A stretch of 64,000 bases of DNA from Nocardioides marinus (GCA_019801415.1 JAHVJD010000003.1:248001-312000); one strand, 5' to 3'; numbered from the stretch's first letter, positions 29,993-40,466 are shown. The notes: generated by a model from the letters alone, not told the origin. Numbers and translations are program-made.

Positions 29993-30220
29993 TCAGACGT
30001 AATAAGTGTCGCGGAAGACGTGGTGGACGATGTCCTCGCGCTTCAGGCCGCGCTCGGCCAGCTGCGCATCGCTCATATCGTTGAGGCGCTGAACCGCCTG
30101 CATGCGAGCGTTGGATTCCGAGATCATCACGAAAGCCTTGCCGATTGCCGACGCGCTGCGGCGCAAGAAGCCTGCCAGATCGAAGGTCGGTGCGGTGGTT
30201 TGCGTTGCGTAGTTTGCCAT
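29993..30220 (-). CDS. DUF1127 small protein within the urease operon
   Basis: A 75-residue basic protein with the DUF1127 motif at its C-terminal part: AVQRLNDMSDAQLAERGLKREDIVHHVFRDTYYV, shown here by its halves RLNDMSDAQL and LAERGLKREDI. Small DUF1127 proteins of alphaproteobacteria have been linked to RNA binding and stress (for example CcaF1 in Rhodobacter sphaeroides). AAGGAG lies 9 bases before the ATG. It stands between ureC and ureE, which is not part of the standard urease set; a 16-bp palindrome upstream suggests separate control. A link to urea metabolism is inferred only from location. Confidence 0.88.
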   Translation of the reverse strand: MANYATQTTAPTFDLAGFLRRSASAIGKAFVMISESNARMQAVQRLNDMSDAQLAERGLKREDIVHHVFRDTYYV

Positions 30221-30269
30221 TGGAGATCACTCCTTTACCAGTGAACTCCTCCCTATGGCTCCGAACATA

Positions 30270-30285
30270 TGCTGCAGGTGCAGCA
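30270..30285. promoter_or_regulatory. 16-bp palindrome upstream of the DUF1127-ureEFG genes
   Basis: TGCTGCA-GG-TGCAGCA is a perfect 7+2+7 inverted repeat, 50 bases before the DUF1127 start in the 149-base gap after ureC. It looks like an operator for a dimeric regulator; no regulator is identified. Confidence 0.4.
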
Positions 30286-30369
30286 ATTGGTAGGGCGGTC
30301 GCCGCAAAGCCGGGATGTGTGCAGCGCAATGCCGGATTTTTGATCATCTGATGCTCCTGATGCATGATT

Positions 30370-32078
<1,709 letters not shown>

Positions 32079-32079
<1 letters not shown>

Positions 32080-32384
32080 CAGAGCGCCCCCATGACCTGT
32101 TGATTGAAACCGAAGATGCGGCGCGCACCGCCGATCGGGATCAGTTGCACCTCGCGGCGCTGGCCCGGCTCGAACCGCACGGCGGTGCCGGGGGCGATGT
32201 CCAGCCGCAGCCCGCGTGCCGCGGTGCGGTCAAACTCCAGCGCCGGGTTGGTTTCGGCGAAATGATAGTGCGAGCCGACCTGTACCGGGCGGTCGCCGGT
32301 GTTTGCGACCATCAGCGTCACCGCCTCGGCGCCCGCGTTCAGGGTGATTTCGCCCGCGGCCGGGAACAGCTCGCCGGGGATCAT
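32079..32384 (-). CDS. ureB: Urease beta subunit UreB
   Basis: Structural subunit of the bacterial three-subunit urease. It is 101 residues, beginning [20 protein letters not shown] and containing [21 protein letters not shown] and the typical [16 protein letters not shown]. It overlaps the small gene upstream by 4 bases (ATGA) and ureC by one base, so these are translated as one chain. Confidence 0.98.
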
Positions 32385-32542
32385 TTCGGCAGCTTCGACA
32401 GCAGGAAGACGGCAATGGCGGCCACCACCGCCAGGCCGGCACCCAAAGTGGCGTAATCGATGCCATGGGCGTGCACATGGGGCTGGCTGTGGGCCATCGC
32501 GGGACCGGAGAGGACAAGCGCGGGAAACAGGATGCGGTTCAT
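32381..32542 (-). CDS. 53-residue His-rich single-pass membrane protein in urease operon
   Basis: A short gene between ureA and ureB. The product begins [20 protein letters not shown], a signal peptide likely cleaved after AMA. Next comes a histidine cluster ([10 protein letters not shown]), then one transmembrane helix ([20 protein letters not shown]) at the C-terminus. AGGAG lies 9 bases before the ATG and the stop overlaps the ureB start (ATGA), so it is clearly translated with urease. I do not recognise a family; the exposed histidines in the periplasm and the nickel context suggest a metal or transport accessory role, perhaps a remnant of a HupE/UreJ-type permease. This is inference. Confidence 0.8.
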   Translation of the reverse strand: MNRILFPALVLSGPAMAHSQPHVHAHGIDYATLGAGLAVVAAIAVFLLSKLPK

Positions 32543-32562
32543 GGGGAGACTCCTATGACGGG

Positions 32563-32865
32563 TTAGCGGATGGGATTGTGGACGGTGACCAGCTTGGTGC
32601 CATCGCGGAAGGTGGCCTCGACCTGGACCTCGTGGATCATCTCGGGCACGCCCTCCATGCAGTCCTCGCGGCGGACCACTTCGGCACCGGCCTGCATCAT
32701 GTCGGCGACCGAGCGGCCGTCGCGGGCGCCCTCGACCACAGCATCGGTGATCAGGGCGATGGCCTCGGGGTGGTTCAGACGCACGCCGCGCGCCAGCCGT
32801 TTGCGGGCGACCTCGGCGGCCATGGCGACCAGCAGCTTGTCTTTTTCACGCGGGGTCAGGTTCAT
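32563..32865 (-). CDS. ureA: Urease gamma subunit UreA
   Basis: Smallest structural subunit of urease. It is 100 residues: [20 protein letters not shown] at the start, then [21 protein letters not shown] and the [14 protein letters not shown] end. It lies 1 base after ureD and 20 bases before the 53-residue gene. No defect is visible. Confidence 0.98.
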   Translation of the reverse strand: MNLTPREKDKLLVAMAAEVARKRLARGVRLNHPEAIALITDAVVEGARDGRSVADMMQAGAEVVRREDCMEGVPEMIHEVQVEATFRDGTKLVTVHNPIR

Positions 32866-32866
32866 G

Positions 32867-33664
32867 TCATATCATCCAGCATCGGGGGAGAGGGTCGGGG
32901 TTCAGCCGCCGCAGCACCGGCAGCATGGCGCGGCGCAGCTCGAAACTGTCGGCCGCGAGGATCCGGATCACCAAAAGATCTGGGTCCAGCAAACTGGCGC
33001 CGGCGCTATCGGGCAGCATCCGGCGGACCGGGTCCAGCTGGGCTTCGGCACTGGCGGCGGCAAAGACGATCGACGCCATCGCACCGGCGCCGTTCGCCAC
33101 ATGCGGCCGGGCCAGATGCGCGCTGAGATCACCGGCAAAGCGCGTCGCGTCCAGAAAGACGGGGTGGCCCGCGCGACGGATCTCGATCCGGTCGCGCAGC
33201 CGTATGCGGTTCAGCTGCTCGCCCATGGCGGCGCGCCCGAACACCATGGGCTCCACCAGCAGCAGGCTGGCATCCTCGGCCAGATCGGCCCGTAACTGCC
33301 GGTCCAGCGCGCTGCCTTCAAACAGGATGGTCTCCTGCGGCAGCCAGTTCAGCCGCGCGCCGGGGCCGATTGCCAGCTGGTTGCGGACCTGCCCGTAGGG
33401 GCCGGGCTGCGCCTGATAGGCCCGCTCGCAGGCCTGTGTGGTCAAGGTCAGCGTGGTGCCCGCCCCCGCCTCTGCCGCCAGATCAAAGGCATCGCCGCCG
33501 GTGATCCCGCCCGCGGTGTTCAGCAGCACCGCCTCAAGCGCGTCCGAAGTGGTGCGCGGAAACAGGCATTTGAAGGATCCCGACTGGCGCAAGCCGTCCA
33601 GCACAGAGCGCTGGCCAAGCCGCTTGCTGCCAAGCTGTACCGCGCCGCGCGCCCGCGGCGGCAT
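32867..33664 (-). CDS. ureD: Urease accessory protein UreD
   Basis: Scaffold that binds apo-urease and UreF and channels nickel in. The start at ATG 33664 gives 265 residues, opening [18 protein letters not shown], in line with UreD proteins (RAxGxxxL); longer reading would add a run of unrelated basic residues. Later motifs: [44 protein letters not shown]. There is no obvious ribosome site before the ATG. It heads the operon ureD-A-(53 aa)-B-C-DUF1127-E-F-G. Confidence 0.93.
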   Translation of the reverse strand: MPPRARGAVQLGSKRLGQRSVLDGLRQSGSFKCLFPRTTSDALEAVLLNTAGGITGGDAFDLAAEAGAGTTLTLTTQACERAYQAQPGPYGQVRNQLAIGPGARLNWLPQETILFEGSALDRQLRADLAEDASLLLVEPMVFGRAAMGEQLNRIRLRDRIEIRRAGHPVFLDATRFAGDLSAHLARPHVANGAGAMASIVFAAASAEAQLDPVRRMLPDSAGASLLDPDLLVIRILAADSFELRRAMLPVLRRLNPDPLPRCWMI

Positions 33665-34096
33665 CGCCGGTGCGCAGGGCGTGGCTGCGTGCGGGGATAT
33701 GGGGGTAAGTTGTGTGATCGGGCACCTGTCGGAAATCTTTCGGTGCCTCTTGTTTCCCCGCTGGGTCCCGCGAATGCCAATGTGGCGTGCAGCGGCGGAG
33801 CCAATTCCCCTGCGGGTGACCGTTTTTTGGACAAAAGCCCTGCTGCGGGATGAAAAATTGGGCAGAGGCCGCTGATTTCCGCCAGCGCGGCTCGGGCCTG
33901 TTGCCAAGTTCGCCGCAATGCAGCGAGCGTGGAGCCACCCAGAGAGGCGACAACGCCCGGGGGGTGTGCGGCGGCTGCGCGACTTGGACCTCGACAACAA
34001 CCGCCGCACGGATCGCAACAACAGTTGCGGGGATCAGGTAGAGGAAGACTGCGCCTGCGTGCAAGCCCTCCGTTCCGGCCCCGCTTGGAGGATTAC
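33665..34096. other. Divergent ureD/urtA control region
   Basis: 432 bases without a gene between the divergent urease and urea-transporter operons. It holds an inverted repeat GGCACC-N15-GGTGCC (33721-33747), a sigma-54-like site on the minus strand (33788-33803), and a GGAGG-type ribosome site for urtA (34086-34092). I found no convincing sigma-70 promoter. Nitrogen control would be expected from the genes but is not proved by the sequence. Confidence 0.7.
33788..33803 (-). promoter_or_regulatory. Possible sigma-54 promoter of the urease operon
   Basis: On the minus strand TGGCTCCGCCGCTGCA has GG and GC at the strict -24/-12 spacing and matches TGGCACG-N4-TTGCA at most fixed positions. It is about 125 bases before the ureD start. 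A chance match in GC-rich DNA is quite possible. Confidence 0.3.
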
Positions 34097-35377
34097 ATGA
34101 CATCTCTCAAATCCACGCTCGCCGGGTCGGTCGTTTTCGCTGCCATGGCCACTGCCGCGCTGGCCGATGACGACACCATCAAGGTCGGCGTGCTGCATTC
34201 ACTGTCCGGCACGATGGCGATTTCGGAAACCACCCTGAAAGACACCATGCTGATGCTGATCGACCAGCAAAACGCCAAGGGCGGCCTTCTGGGCAAGCAG
34301 CTGGAGCCGGTCGTGGTCGACCCCGCCTCCGACTGGCCGCTGTTTGCGGAAAAGGCGCGCGAGCTGCTGACCGTGCACGAAGTCGACGTGATCTTCGGCA
34401 ACTGGACCTCCGTCAGCCGCAAGTCGGTGCTGCCGGTGATCGAGGAGCTGAACGGGCTGCTGTTCTACCCGGTGCAGTACGAGGGCGAGGAGTCCTCGAA
34501 GAACGTCTTTTACACCGGCGCGGCCCCGAACCAGCAGGCCATCCCTGCTACCGACTATTTCCTGGAGGAACTGGGGGTCGAGAAATTTGCTCTGCTCGGC
34601 ACGGACTATGTCTACCCCAGGACCACCAATAACATCCTCGAAAGCTACCTGAAGCAGAAGGGCGTGGCGGATTCCGATATCTTCGTGAACTACACGCCCT
34701 TCGGCCATTCCGACTGGTCCAAGATCGTCGCCGACGTGGTGGCGCTGGGCGCCGACGGCAAGAAAGTCGGGGTGATCTCGACCATCAACGGCGACGCCAA
34801 CATCGGTTTCTACAAGGAACTCGCGGCGGCGGGGGTGTCGGCGGATGACATTCCGGTCGTCGCCTTCTCGGTCGGCGAGGAAGAACTGTCGGGCCTCGAT
34901 ACCGCCAATCTGGTGGGCCATCTGGCGGCCTGGAACTACTTCCAGTCGGCAGACACCGAGGCCAATGCCGAGTTTGTGAAGACCTGGAAAGCCACCATGG
35001 GTGAAGACCGGGTGACCAACGATCCGATGGAGGCGCATTACATCGGCTTCAACATGTGGGTGAACGCCGCGACCGAGGCGGGCACCACCGAAGTGGACGC
35101 GGTGCGCGCGGCGATGTACGGGCAGGAATACCCGAACCTGACCGGCGGCACCGCGGTGATGCTGCCGAACCACCATCTGGCCAAGCCGGTGCTGATCGGC
35201 GAGATCCAGGCGGACGGCCAGTTTGACATCATCAGCGAAACCGACGTGGTGCCGGGCGATGCCTGGACCGACTACCTGCCGGAATCGGCGGTGCTGAAGT
35301 CGGATTGGAAGGATCTCGGCTGCGGCATGTACAACACCGAGACCGAGACCTGCGTTCAGACGCTGTCGAACTACTGA
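34097..35377 (+). CDS. urtA: Urea ABC transporter substrate-binding protein UrtA
   Basis: Periplasmic high-affinity urea receptor. ATG 34097 has TTGGAGG 6 bases upstream and gives 426 residues with a signal peptide (MTSLKSTLAGSVVFAAMATAALA). Family features are DDTIKVGVLHSLSGTMAISETTLKD, EVDVIFGNWTSVSRKSVLPV, LFYPVQYEGEESS, and NHHLAKPVLIGEIQADG. It leads the operon urtABCDE and faces the urease operon across a 432-base gap. Confidence 0.97.
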   Translation: MTSLKSTLAGSVVFAAMATAALADDDTIKVGVLHSLSGTMAISETTLKDTMLMLIDQQNAKGGLLGKQLEPVVVDPASDWPLFAEKARELLTVHEVDVIFGNWTSVSRKSVLPVIEELNGLLFYPVQYEGEESSKNVFYTGAAPNQQAIPATDYFLEELGVEKFALLGTDYVYPRTTNNILESYLKQKGVADSDIFVNYTPFGHSDWSKIVADVVALGADGKKVGVISTINGDANIGFYKELAAAGVSADDIPVVAFSVGEEELSGLDTANLVGHLAAWNYFQSADTEANAEFVKTWKATMGEDRVTNDPMEAHYIGFNMWVNAATEAGTTEVDAVRAAMYGQEYPNLTGGTAVMLPNHHLAKPVLIGEIQADGQFDIISETDVVPGDAWTDYLPESAVLKSDWKDLGCGMYNTETETCVQTLSNY

Positions 35378-35449
35378 CCCGAACGGCGGGGTGGGCCCGG
35401 CGGCCCGCCCCGCACCGGGACGCTCCCCAAGACAATCAGGTTTCAGCAG

Positions 35450-37402
35450 ATGTTACGACTATTCCTTGCGGGCCTCGCACTCCTGTGCGCCTGCATGACG
35501 GCCAGTGCCCAGGAGACCGCGCTGCAGCCGGTGCTGCAGGCGCATCAGGCGGCCATTCTCAAAAGCTCCCGCAAGACGATCCAGCCGGCCATCGATGCCA
35601 TTGCCGCCAGCGGGCTGCCGCAGGCGCAGACCATGCTGGAAAGCTGGGCCGCCAAGGACATGTGGATGCGCAAGGCGGATGGGTACTTCTTTGCCGGGGC
35701 AAAGGGCGAGGGCGGCAGCTATGTACTGACCGATTTCGACAGCGGCGAGACTGTGGGCAGCTTTGACAAGTCCGCGCTCAAGCAGTTGAAACCCAACAGC
35801 GGCGTGCGGGCGCTGATCGCCACCGCGCTGGTTCAGTTCCAGCTGAGCGACCCGGACCGCGCCAAGCGGCTGGCGGCACTGGAGTCGATCGCCCGCGATC
35901 CCGAGGCCTCCTTGCTGGCGCCGCTGCGCGCCTCGATCGGCGGTGAGGCTGACGCGCAGATCAAGGCGCAGAAACAGCGGCTGGAGCGGCTTTTGACCAT
36001 CGGCTATGACGCTGATACCGCTGCCCGTGTTGCGGCCATCGCGGACATGTCTGGCGATCTGGGCCTTGATGTGCGCGCGGCGCTGAATCCGCTGGTGGTG
36101 ACCACGCGGCAGGCAGCCAAGTCGTTGCCGGAAGACGCCAATCTTGCCGCAGTGCTGACGCCGGGATCGGACGAACTACCCAAGGATCAAGCCTATGATC
36201 TGCTCGTGGAAAACAACCTGGCGGTGCCACGTGTGTCGGCGGACGCCATCCGCGTTGCACTGGCAGACAACATCGAAGGCGGCCGGGTCGGCGGGGTGCC
36301 GCTGGCACAGCTGAGCGCAGAGGATGGCCGCAGCCGGGCCTATGCGGCGCTGGCCGCAGAGGGCAAGGTGCCGCCATTGGTCACCACCGCCGATATGGAT
36401 GCTGCGCTGGGCGCCCATGTGTTCTTTGACACTTATGCGGAACCCGCCGCCGAGGTCACCGCTGCCGCCGAAACCGCGCTGGACCAGATCGCGCTGAAGG
36501 TCGGCATGAACCAGACGCTGGACCTGACGCTGGACGCTGTGTCGCTGGCCTCGATCTATTTCCTCGCCGCGATCGGGCTGGCCATCACCTTTGGCGTGAT
36601 GGGGGTGATCAACATGGCCCATGGCGAGTTCATCATGATGGGCGCCTATACCGGCTATGTCGTGCAGCAGATCATCCCCGACCACACGCTGTCGATCATC
36701 GTGGCGATTCCGATGGCCTTTGCCGTGACCTTTGCCATGGGGGTGGCGATGGAGCGGCTGGTGATCCGCTGGCTCTATGCCCGCCCGCTGGAGACGCTGC
36801 TGGCGACCTTCGGCATTTCCATCGCGCTGCAGCAGTTGGCCAAGAACATCTTTGGCACACAGGCGCGGCCGCTGACCGCGCCGGGCTGGCTGGACGGCGC
36901 GTGGGTGCTGAACGACGTGGTGTCGATCAGCTATATCCGCATCGCGATCTTCGTTCTGGCGCTGACCTTCCTCGGCCTGTTCCTGTTCATCATGAAGCGC
37001 ACCCGGCTGGGGCTGGAGATGCGCGCGGTGACGCAGAACCCGCGCATGGCGGGGTCGATGGGGATCAATCCGGGCCGGGTCAACATGCTGACCTTCGGTC
37101 TGGGTTCCGGCATTGCCGGCATTGCCGGCGTCGCCATCGGCCTGTTCGCCAAGGTGACCTCGGACCTTGGCAACGACTATATCGTGCAGAGCTTCATGAC
37201 CGTGGTTGTCGGCGGTGTCGGCAACATCTGGGGCGCGCTGGCCGGGGCCGGGATGATCGGCTTTTTGCAAAAGGGGATCGAGTGGGCCAACCCCTCGAAC
37301 ACGCTGGCGGCGCAGACCTACATGATCATCTTCATCATCATTTTCATCCAGTTCCGGCCGCGGGGGATCATCGCCCTCAAGGGCCGCGCGGCGGGGGATT
37401 GA
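35450..37402 (+). CDS. urtB: Urea ABC transporter permease UrtB
   Basis: Inner-membrane permease of the LivH type for urea. It is 650 residues because a signal peptide (LFLAGLALLCACMTASA) and a long periplasmic region of about 330 residues precede the membrane domain. The membrane part begins near residue 350 (AIGLAITFGVMGVINMAHGEFIMMGAY) and contains about eight helices to GMIGFLQKGIEWANPSNTL. The extended N-terminus is common in UrtB, absent from amino-acid LivH proteins. urtC follows after 3 bases. Confidence 0.96.
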   Translation: MLRLFLAGLALLCACMTASAQETALQPVLQAHQAAILKSSRKTIQPAIDAIAASGLPQAQTMLESWAAKDMWMRKADGYFFAGAKGEGGSYVLTDFDSGETVGSFDKSALKQLKPNSGVRALIATALVQFQLSDPDRAKRLAALESIARDPEASLLAPLRASIGGEADAQIKAQKQRLERLLTIGYDADTAARVAAIADMSGDLGLDVRAALNPLVVTTRQAAKSLPEDANLAAVLTPGSDELPKDQAYDLLVENNLAVPRVSADAIRVALADNIEGGRVGGVPLAQLSAEDGRSRAYAALAAEGKVPPLVTTADMDAALGAHVFFDTYAEPAAEVTAAAETALDQIALKVGMNQTLDLTLDAVSLASIYFLAAIGLAITFGVMGVINMAHGEFIMMGAYTGYVVQQIIPDHTLSIIVAIPMAFAVTFAMGVAMERLVIRWLYARPLETLLATFGISIALQQLAKNIFGTQARPLTAPGWLDGAWVLNDVVSISYIRIAIFVLALTFLGLFLFIMKRTRLGLEMRAVTQNPRMAGSMGINPGRVNMLTFGLGSGIAGIAGVAIGLFAKVTSDLGNDYIVQSFMTVVVGGVGNIWGALAGAGMIGFLQKGIEWANPSNTLAAQTYMIIFIIIFIQFRPRGIIALKGRAAGD

Positions 37403-37405
37403 GCC

Positions 37406-38632
37406 ATGGAACGCAGCTTTATCGCCAGGAACCCCTCGGTTCTGATCTTTCTGGCCATTCTGTCGCTGTTCACCTTTGGTGTCACCGTCCTGTCGGAGGG
37501 CTTTGGCATCGGCCTGATCTCCACCAGTTTCGTCAAGACGCTGGGCAAGACCCTGTGCCTGTGCCTGATCGCGGTGGCGATGGACCTGGTCTGGGGCTTT
37601 GCCGGCATCCTGTCGCTGGGGCATTTCGCCTTCTTCGGGCTGGGCGGCTACATGATCGGCATGTGGCTGATGTATGAGCGCACCCGGCTGATCGTGGCCG
37701 AGTCGCTGGCCCAGGGCGACATCCCGCCCACCGCGGCAGAGGTCACGGACGCCATCGGCAACCAGATCTTCGGCGTCGTGGGGTCGTCCGAGTTTCCGCT
37801 GATCTGGGCCTTTGCAGACAGTCTGGCATTGCAGCTGGCGCTGGTGGTGCTGGTTCCGGGGGTGCTGGCGCTGCTGTTCGGCTGGCTGGCGTTCCGCAGC
37901 CGGGTGACCGGCGTGTACCTGTCGATCCTGACCCAGGCGATGACCCTGGCGCTGGCGTTGTACCTGTTTCAGAACGACAGCGGCCTGCGTGGCAACAACG
38001 GGCTGTCGGGCCTGCAGAACCTGCCCGGCGTCAGCGCCCCGCAATCGGTGGTGTCGGTGTGGTTCCTCTGGGCCTCGGCGGCGGCATTGGGTCTGGGGTT
38101 CCTGCTGGCGGCCTGGCTGGTGTCGGGCAAGTTCGGCTCTGTCGTGCGCGGCATCCGCGACAACGAGGCGCGGGTGCGCTTCCTTGGCTACTCGGTCGAG
38201 GTCTACAAGCTTGCGGTTTTTACCCTGACTGCCTGTATCGCCGCCATTGCGGGCGCGCTGTACTACCCACAGGCAGGCATCATCAACCCCGAGGAAATGG
38301 CTCCTATCGCCTCGATCTACCTGGCGGTCTGGGTTGCCATCGGCGGGCGTGGACGGCTGTACGGCGCGGTCATCGGCGCCGCCTTCGTCAGCCTGCTCAG
38401 CACCTGGTTCACCGGCGGGCAGGCGCCCGATGTGTCCCTTGGGTTCTACACGATCAAATGGGTCGACTGGTGGCAGGTGCTTCTGGGCGTGTCCTTTGTG
38501 CTGGTCACCCTGTTTGCGCCGCAAGGCATCGGCGGGCTGTTTGACCTTTGGGCGCGGCGGCGGGCCGACCGCCATGGCGCGGATCTGGGGCCGGACGACG
38601 GTGCCCTGCGTGAAAAGGAGGCCAGCCAATGA
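37406..38632 (+). CDS. urtC: Urea ABC transporter permease UrtC
   Basis: Second permease subunit, of the LivM type, 408 residues. About ten hydrophobic segments are seen, with AMDLVWGFAGILSLGHFAFFGLGGY near residue 55 and the FGSVVRGIRDNEARVRFLGYSVE loop that contacts the ATPases near residue 245. The end runs FLRP-like WWQVLLGVSFVLVTLFAPQG. The stop overlaps the urtD start by 4 bases. Confidence 0.96.
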   Translation: MERSFIARNPSVLIFLAILSLFTFGVTVLSEGFGIGLISTSFVKTLGKTLCLCLIAVAMDLVWGFAGILSLGHFAFFGLGGYMIGMWLMYERTRLIVAESLAQGDIPPTAAEVTDAIGNQIFGVVGSSEFPLIWAFADSLALQLALVVLVPGVLALLFGWLAFRSRVTGVYLSILTQAMTLALALYLFQNDSGLRGNNGLSGLQNLPGVSAPQSVVSVWFLWASAAALGLGFLLAAWLVSGKFGSVVRGIRDNEARVRFLGYSVEVYKLAVFTLTACIAAIAGALYYPQAGIINPEEMAPIASIYLAVWVAIGGRGRLYGAVIGAAFVSLLSTWFTGGQAPDVSLGFYTIKWVDWWQVLLGVSFVLVTLFAPQGIGGLFDLWARRRADRHGADLGPDDGALREKEASQ

Positions 38633-39369
38633 GCACGCTTTTGGAGGTGAGCGGCGTCTCCGTCAGCTTTGACGGCTTTCGCGCCATCAACAACCTGTCG
38701 TTCCGCATCGCCGATGCCGAGCTGCGCGCCGTGATTGGCCCCAACGGGGCTGGCAAGACGACCTTCATGGACATCATCACCGGCAAGACCCGTCCGGACG
38801 AGGGCCGGGTGATCTGGGGCGAGAAATCCGTGTCGCTCTTGCGGATGAGCGAGGCGGCGATTGCCCAGGCGGGCATCGGGCGGAAGTTCCAGAAACCCAC
38901 GGTGTTCGAGGATCAGACCGTGCAGGAAAACTTGCTGATGGCGCTGAAGAACACCCGCGGCTGGCTGGGGGTGTTGTTCTACCGGCCCAACCCCGAAGAT
39001 CTGGATCGGGTCGCGGAGCTGGCCGAAGAGATCGGCCTGAAGGACGCGCTGCGCCGCAAGTCGGGCGAGCTGAGCCACGGTCAGAAGCAGTGGCTGGAAA
39101 TCGGCATGCTGCTGGCGCAGGAGCCGCGGCTGCTGCTGGTGGACGAGCCCGCCGCCGGCATGACCCCGCAGGAGCGCGAGCACACCACCGATTTGCTGGT
39201 GCAGGCGGCCAGGACCCGCGCCGTTGTGGTGGTGGAGCACGATATGGAGTTCGTGCGGCGGCTGAACTGCAAGGTCACGGTGCTGCACGAAGGCTCGGTT
39301 CTGGCCGAGGGCAGCCTCGACCATGTTACATCCAATCAGGACGTCATCGACGTCTACCTGGGGCGCTGA
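38629..39369 (+). CDS. urtD: Urea ABC transporter ATP-binding protein UrtD
   Basis: ATPase subunit of the LivG type, 246 residues. Walker A is GPNGAGKTTFMD, the signature LSHGQKQWLEIGM (Ser-His replacing the usual Ser-Gly, normal in this family), Walker B PRLLLVDEPAAGM, and the switch VVVEHDMEFV. It pairs with UrtE to power urea import. Confidence 0.96.
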   Translation: MSTLLEVSGVSVSFDGFRAINNLSFRIADAELRAVIGPNGAGKTTFMDIITGKTRPDEGRVIWGEKSVSLLRMSEAAIAQAGIGRKFQKPTVFEDQTVQENLLMALKNTRGWLGVLFYRPNPEDLDRVAELAEEIGLKDALRRKSGELSHGQKQWLEIGMLLAQEPRLLLVDEPAAGMTPQEREHTTDLLVQAARTRAVVVVEHDMEFVRRLNCKVTVLHEGSVLAEGSLDHVTSNQDVIDVYLGR

Positions 39370-39372
39370 GAG

Positions 39373-40068
39373 ATGCTGAAACTATCCGATCTGACCCTGC
39401 ATTACGGGCATTCGCAAATCCTCAACGGGATCTCGATGGAGGCCCGCGAGGGCGAGGTGACCTGCGTGATGGGCACCAATGGCGTCGGCAAGACCAGCCT
39501 GATGAAGGCGATCTCCGGCGCGCATCCGCGCTCCGGCGGCCGTCTGGAGCTGGGCGGCGAGACCCTGGGCGTGTTGCCCGCGCACCGGATGGCCTGGAAG
39601 GGTGTCGCCTATGTGCCGCAGGGGCGCGAGATCTTTCCGCTGCTGACGGTGCGCGAGAATCTGGAGACCGGGTTTTCCTGCCTTCCGGCGTCTGCGCATT
39701 TTGTGCCGGACGAGATTTTCGATCTGTTTCCGGTGCTGAAGAAGATGCAGAACCGCCGCGGCGGCGATCTGTCCGGTGGCCAGCAGCAGCAATTGGCGAT
39801 TGCGCGCGCGCTGATCACCAAGCCGCGGCTCCTACTGCTGGATGAGCCGACGGAGGGCATCCAGCCCAACATCATCCAGCAGATTGGCGAGGTGATCCGC
39901 CACCTACGCGCCTCCGGCAGCATGGCGATTGTACTGGTCGAGCAGTACTTTGATTTTGCCTATGAGCTGGCAGACCGTTTGGTCGTCCTGCGCCGTGGTG
40001 AAATTATGCTCGAGGGGACCCGCAACGAGTTGTCCCGCGAGGCGGTGCTGCAGGGTGTCAGCGTCTAG
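39373..40068 (+). CDS. urtE: Urea ABC transporter ATP-binding protein UrtE
   Basis: ATPase subunit of the LivF type, 231 residues. Walker A is GTNGVGKTSLMK, signature LSGGQQQQLAIARAL, Walker B PRLLLLDEPTEGIQPN, switch VLVEQYFDFA. It closes the operon; no terminator is evident in the 38 bases before tRNA-Thr, which is on the other strand. Confidence 0.96.
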   Translation: MLKLSDLTLHYGHSQILNGISMEAREGEVTCVMGTNGVGKTSLMKAISGAHPRSGGRLELGGETLGVLPAHRMAWKGVAYVPQGREIFPLLTVRENLETGFSCLPASAHFVPDEIFDLFPVLKKMQNRRGGDLSGGQQQQLAIARALITKPRLLLLDEPTEGIQPNIIQQIGEVIRHLRASGSMAIVLVEQYFDFAYELADRLVVLRRGEIMLEGTRNELSREAVLQGVSV

Positions 40069-40106
40069 CGCAGGGAACGTTGATGGGTAGGGGATCCGGG
40101 GAGGAC

Positions 40107-40182
40107 TGGTGCCGGTGATAGGACTCGAACCTACGACCCCATCATTACGAATGACGTGCTCTACCAGCTGAGCTACACCGGC
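40107..40182 (-). tRNA. tRNA-Thr (anticodon CGT)
   Basis: A 76-nt tRNA with encoded CCA. The acceptor GCCGGTG pairs with CACCGGC; D arm TAGCTCAGCTGGTAGAGC; anticodon arm CGTCA-TTCGTAA-TGATG gives CGT, reading ACG; T arm GTAGGTTCGAGTCCTAT. It lies between urtE and tRNA-Leu copy 2. Confidence 0.97.
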
Positions 40183-40225
40183 ACTCTTCCTCTCCGCCTG
40201 ACCCGAAGGCCTTGCGGATGGACGT

Positions 40226-40254
40226 CGTTTAAACTCTGTCCAGCGCCAGTGCAA
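40226..40254 (-). promoter_or_regulatory. Promoter of tRNA-Thr
   Basis: On the minus strand TTGCAC (40249-40254) and TAAACG (40226-40231) are separated by 17 bases, about 43 bases upstream of the tRNA 5' end. The -10 is weaker than those of the tRNA-Leu copies. Confidence 0.55.
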
Positions 40255-40334
40255 GTGGCGAAGACGCAGGTTTGACGCCGGACCACACGGCAATCCGCCG
40301 GGCAGTTTTACTAAAATATCGCAATGTCGGGGAA

Positions 40335-40421
40335 TGGTGCCCAGGAGAGGACTCGAACCTCCACGTCCATACGGACACTAGCACCTGAAGCTAGCGCGTC
40401 TACCAATTCCGCCACCTGGGC
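40335..40421 (-). tRNA. tRNA-Leu (anticodon CAG), copy 2
   Basis: Identical over all 87 nt to the tRNA at 25319-25405: class II structure, anticodon CAG, encoded CCA. It is upstream of tRNA-Thr on the same strand, though each has its own promoter. Confidence 0.98.
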
Positions 40422-40437
40422 AGGTGTCGTGCAGGCG

Positions 40438-40466
40438 CGTATAAGCAGGTTTTCGGGGGCCGTCAA
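40438..40466 (-). promoter_or_regulatory. Promoter of tRNA-Leu copy 2
   Basis: TTGACG (40461-40466) and TATACG (40438-40443) on the minus strand, 17-base spacer. Both boxes are identical to copy 1; three of the four repeat differences fall in the spacer. Confidence 0.8.

Noticed and set aside
29943-30365. Overlapping minus-strand frame beginning MIKNPALRC with a decent ribosome site ahead of the DUF1127 gene
   Set aside because: It runs out of frame through the DUF1127 gene and looks like its shadow; no similarity to any family I know.
33721-33747. GGCACC/GGTGCC dyad as an NtrC enhancer
   Set aside because: The half-sites are 15 bases apart instead of about 5, and the dyad sits between the candidate sigma-54 promoter and ureD; kept only as a low-interest note.
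36176-38629. Long minus-strand open frame opposite urtB and urtC
   Set aside because: Composition (His/Gln/Arg/Asp-rich) is that of an antisense frame; the sense genes have clear domains.
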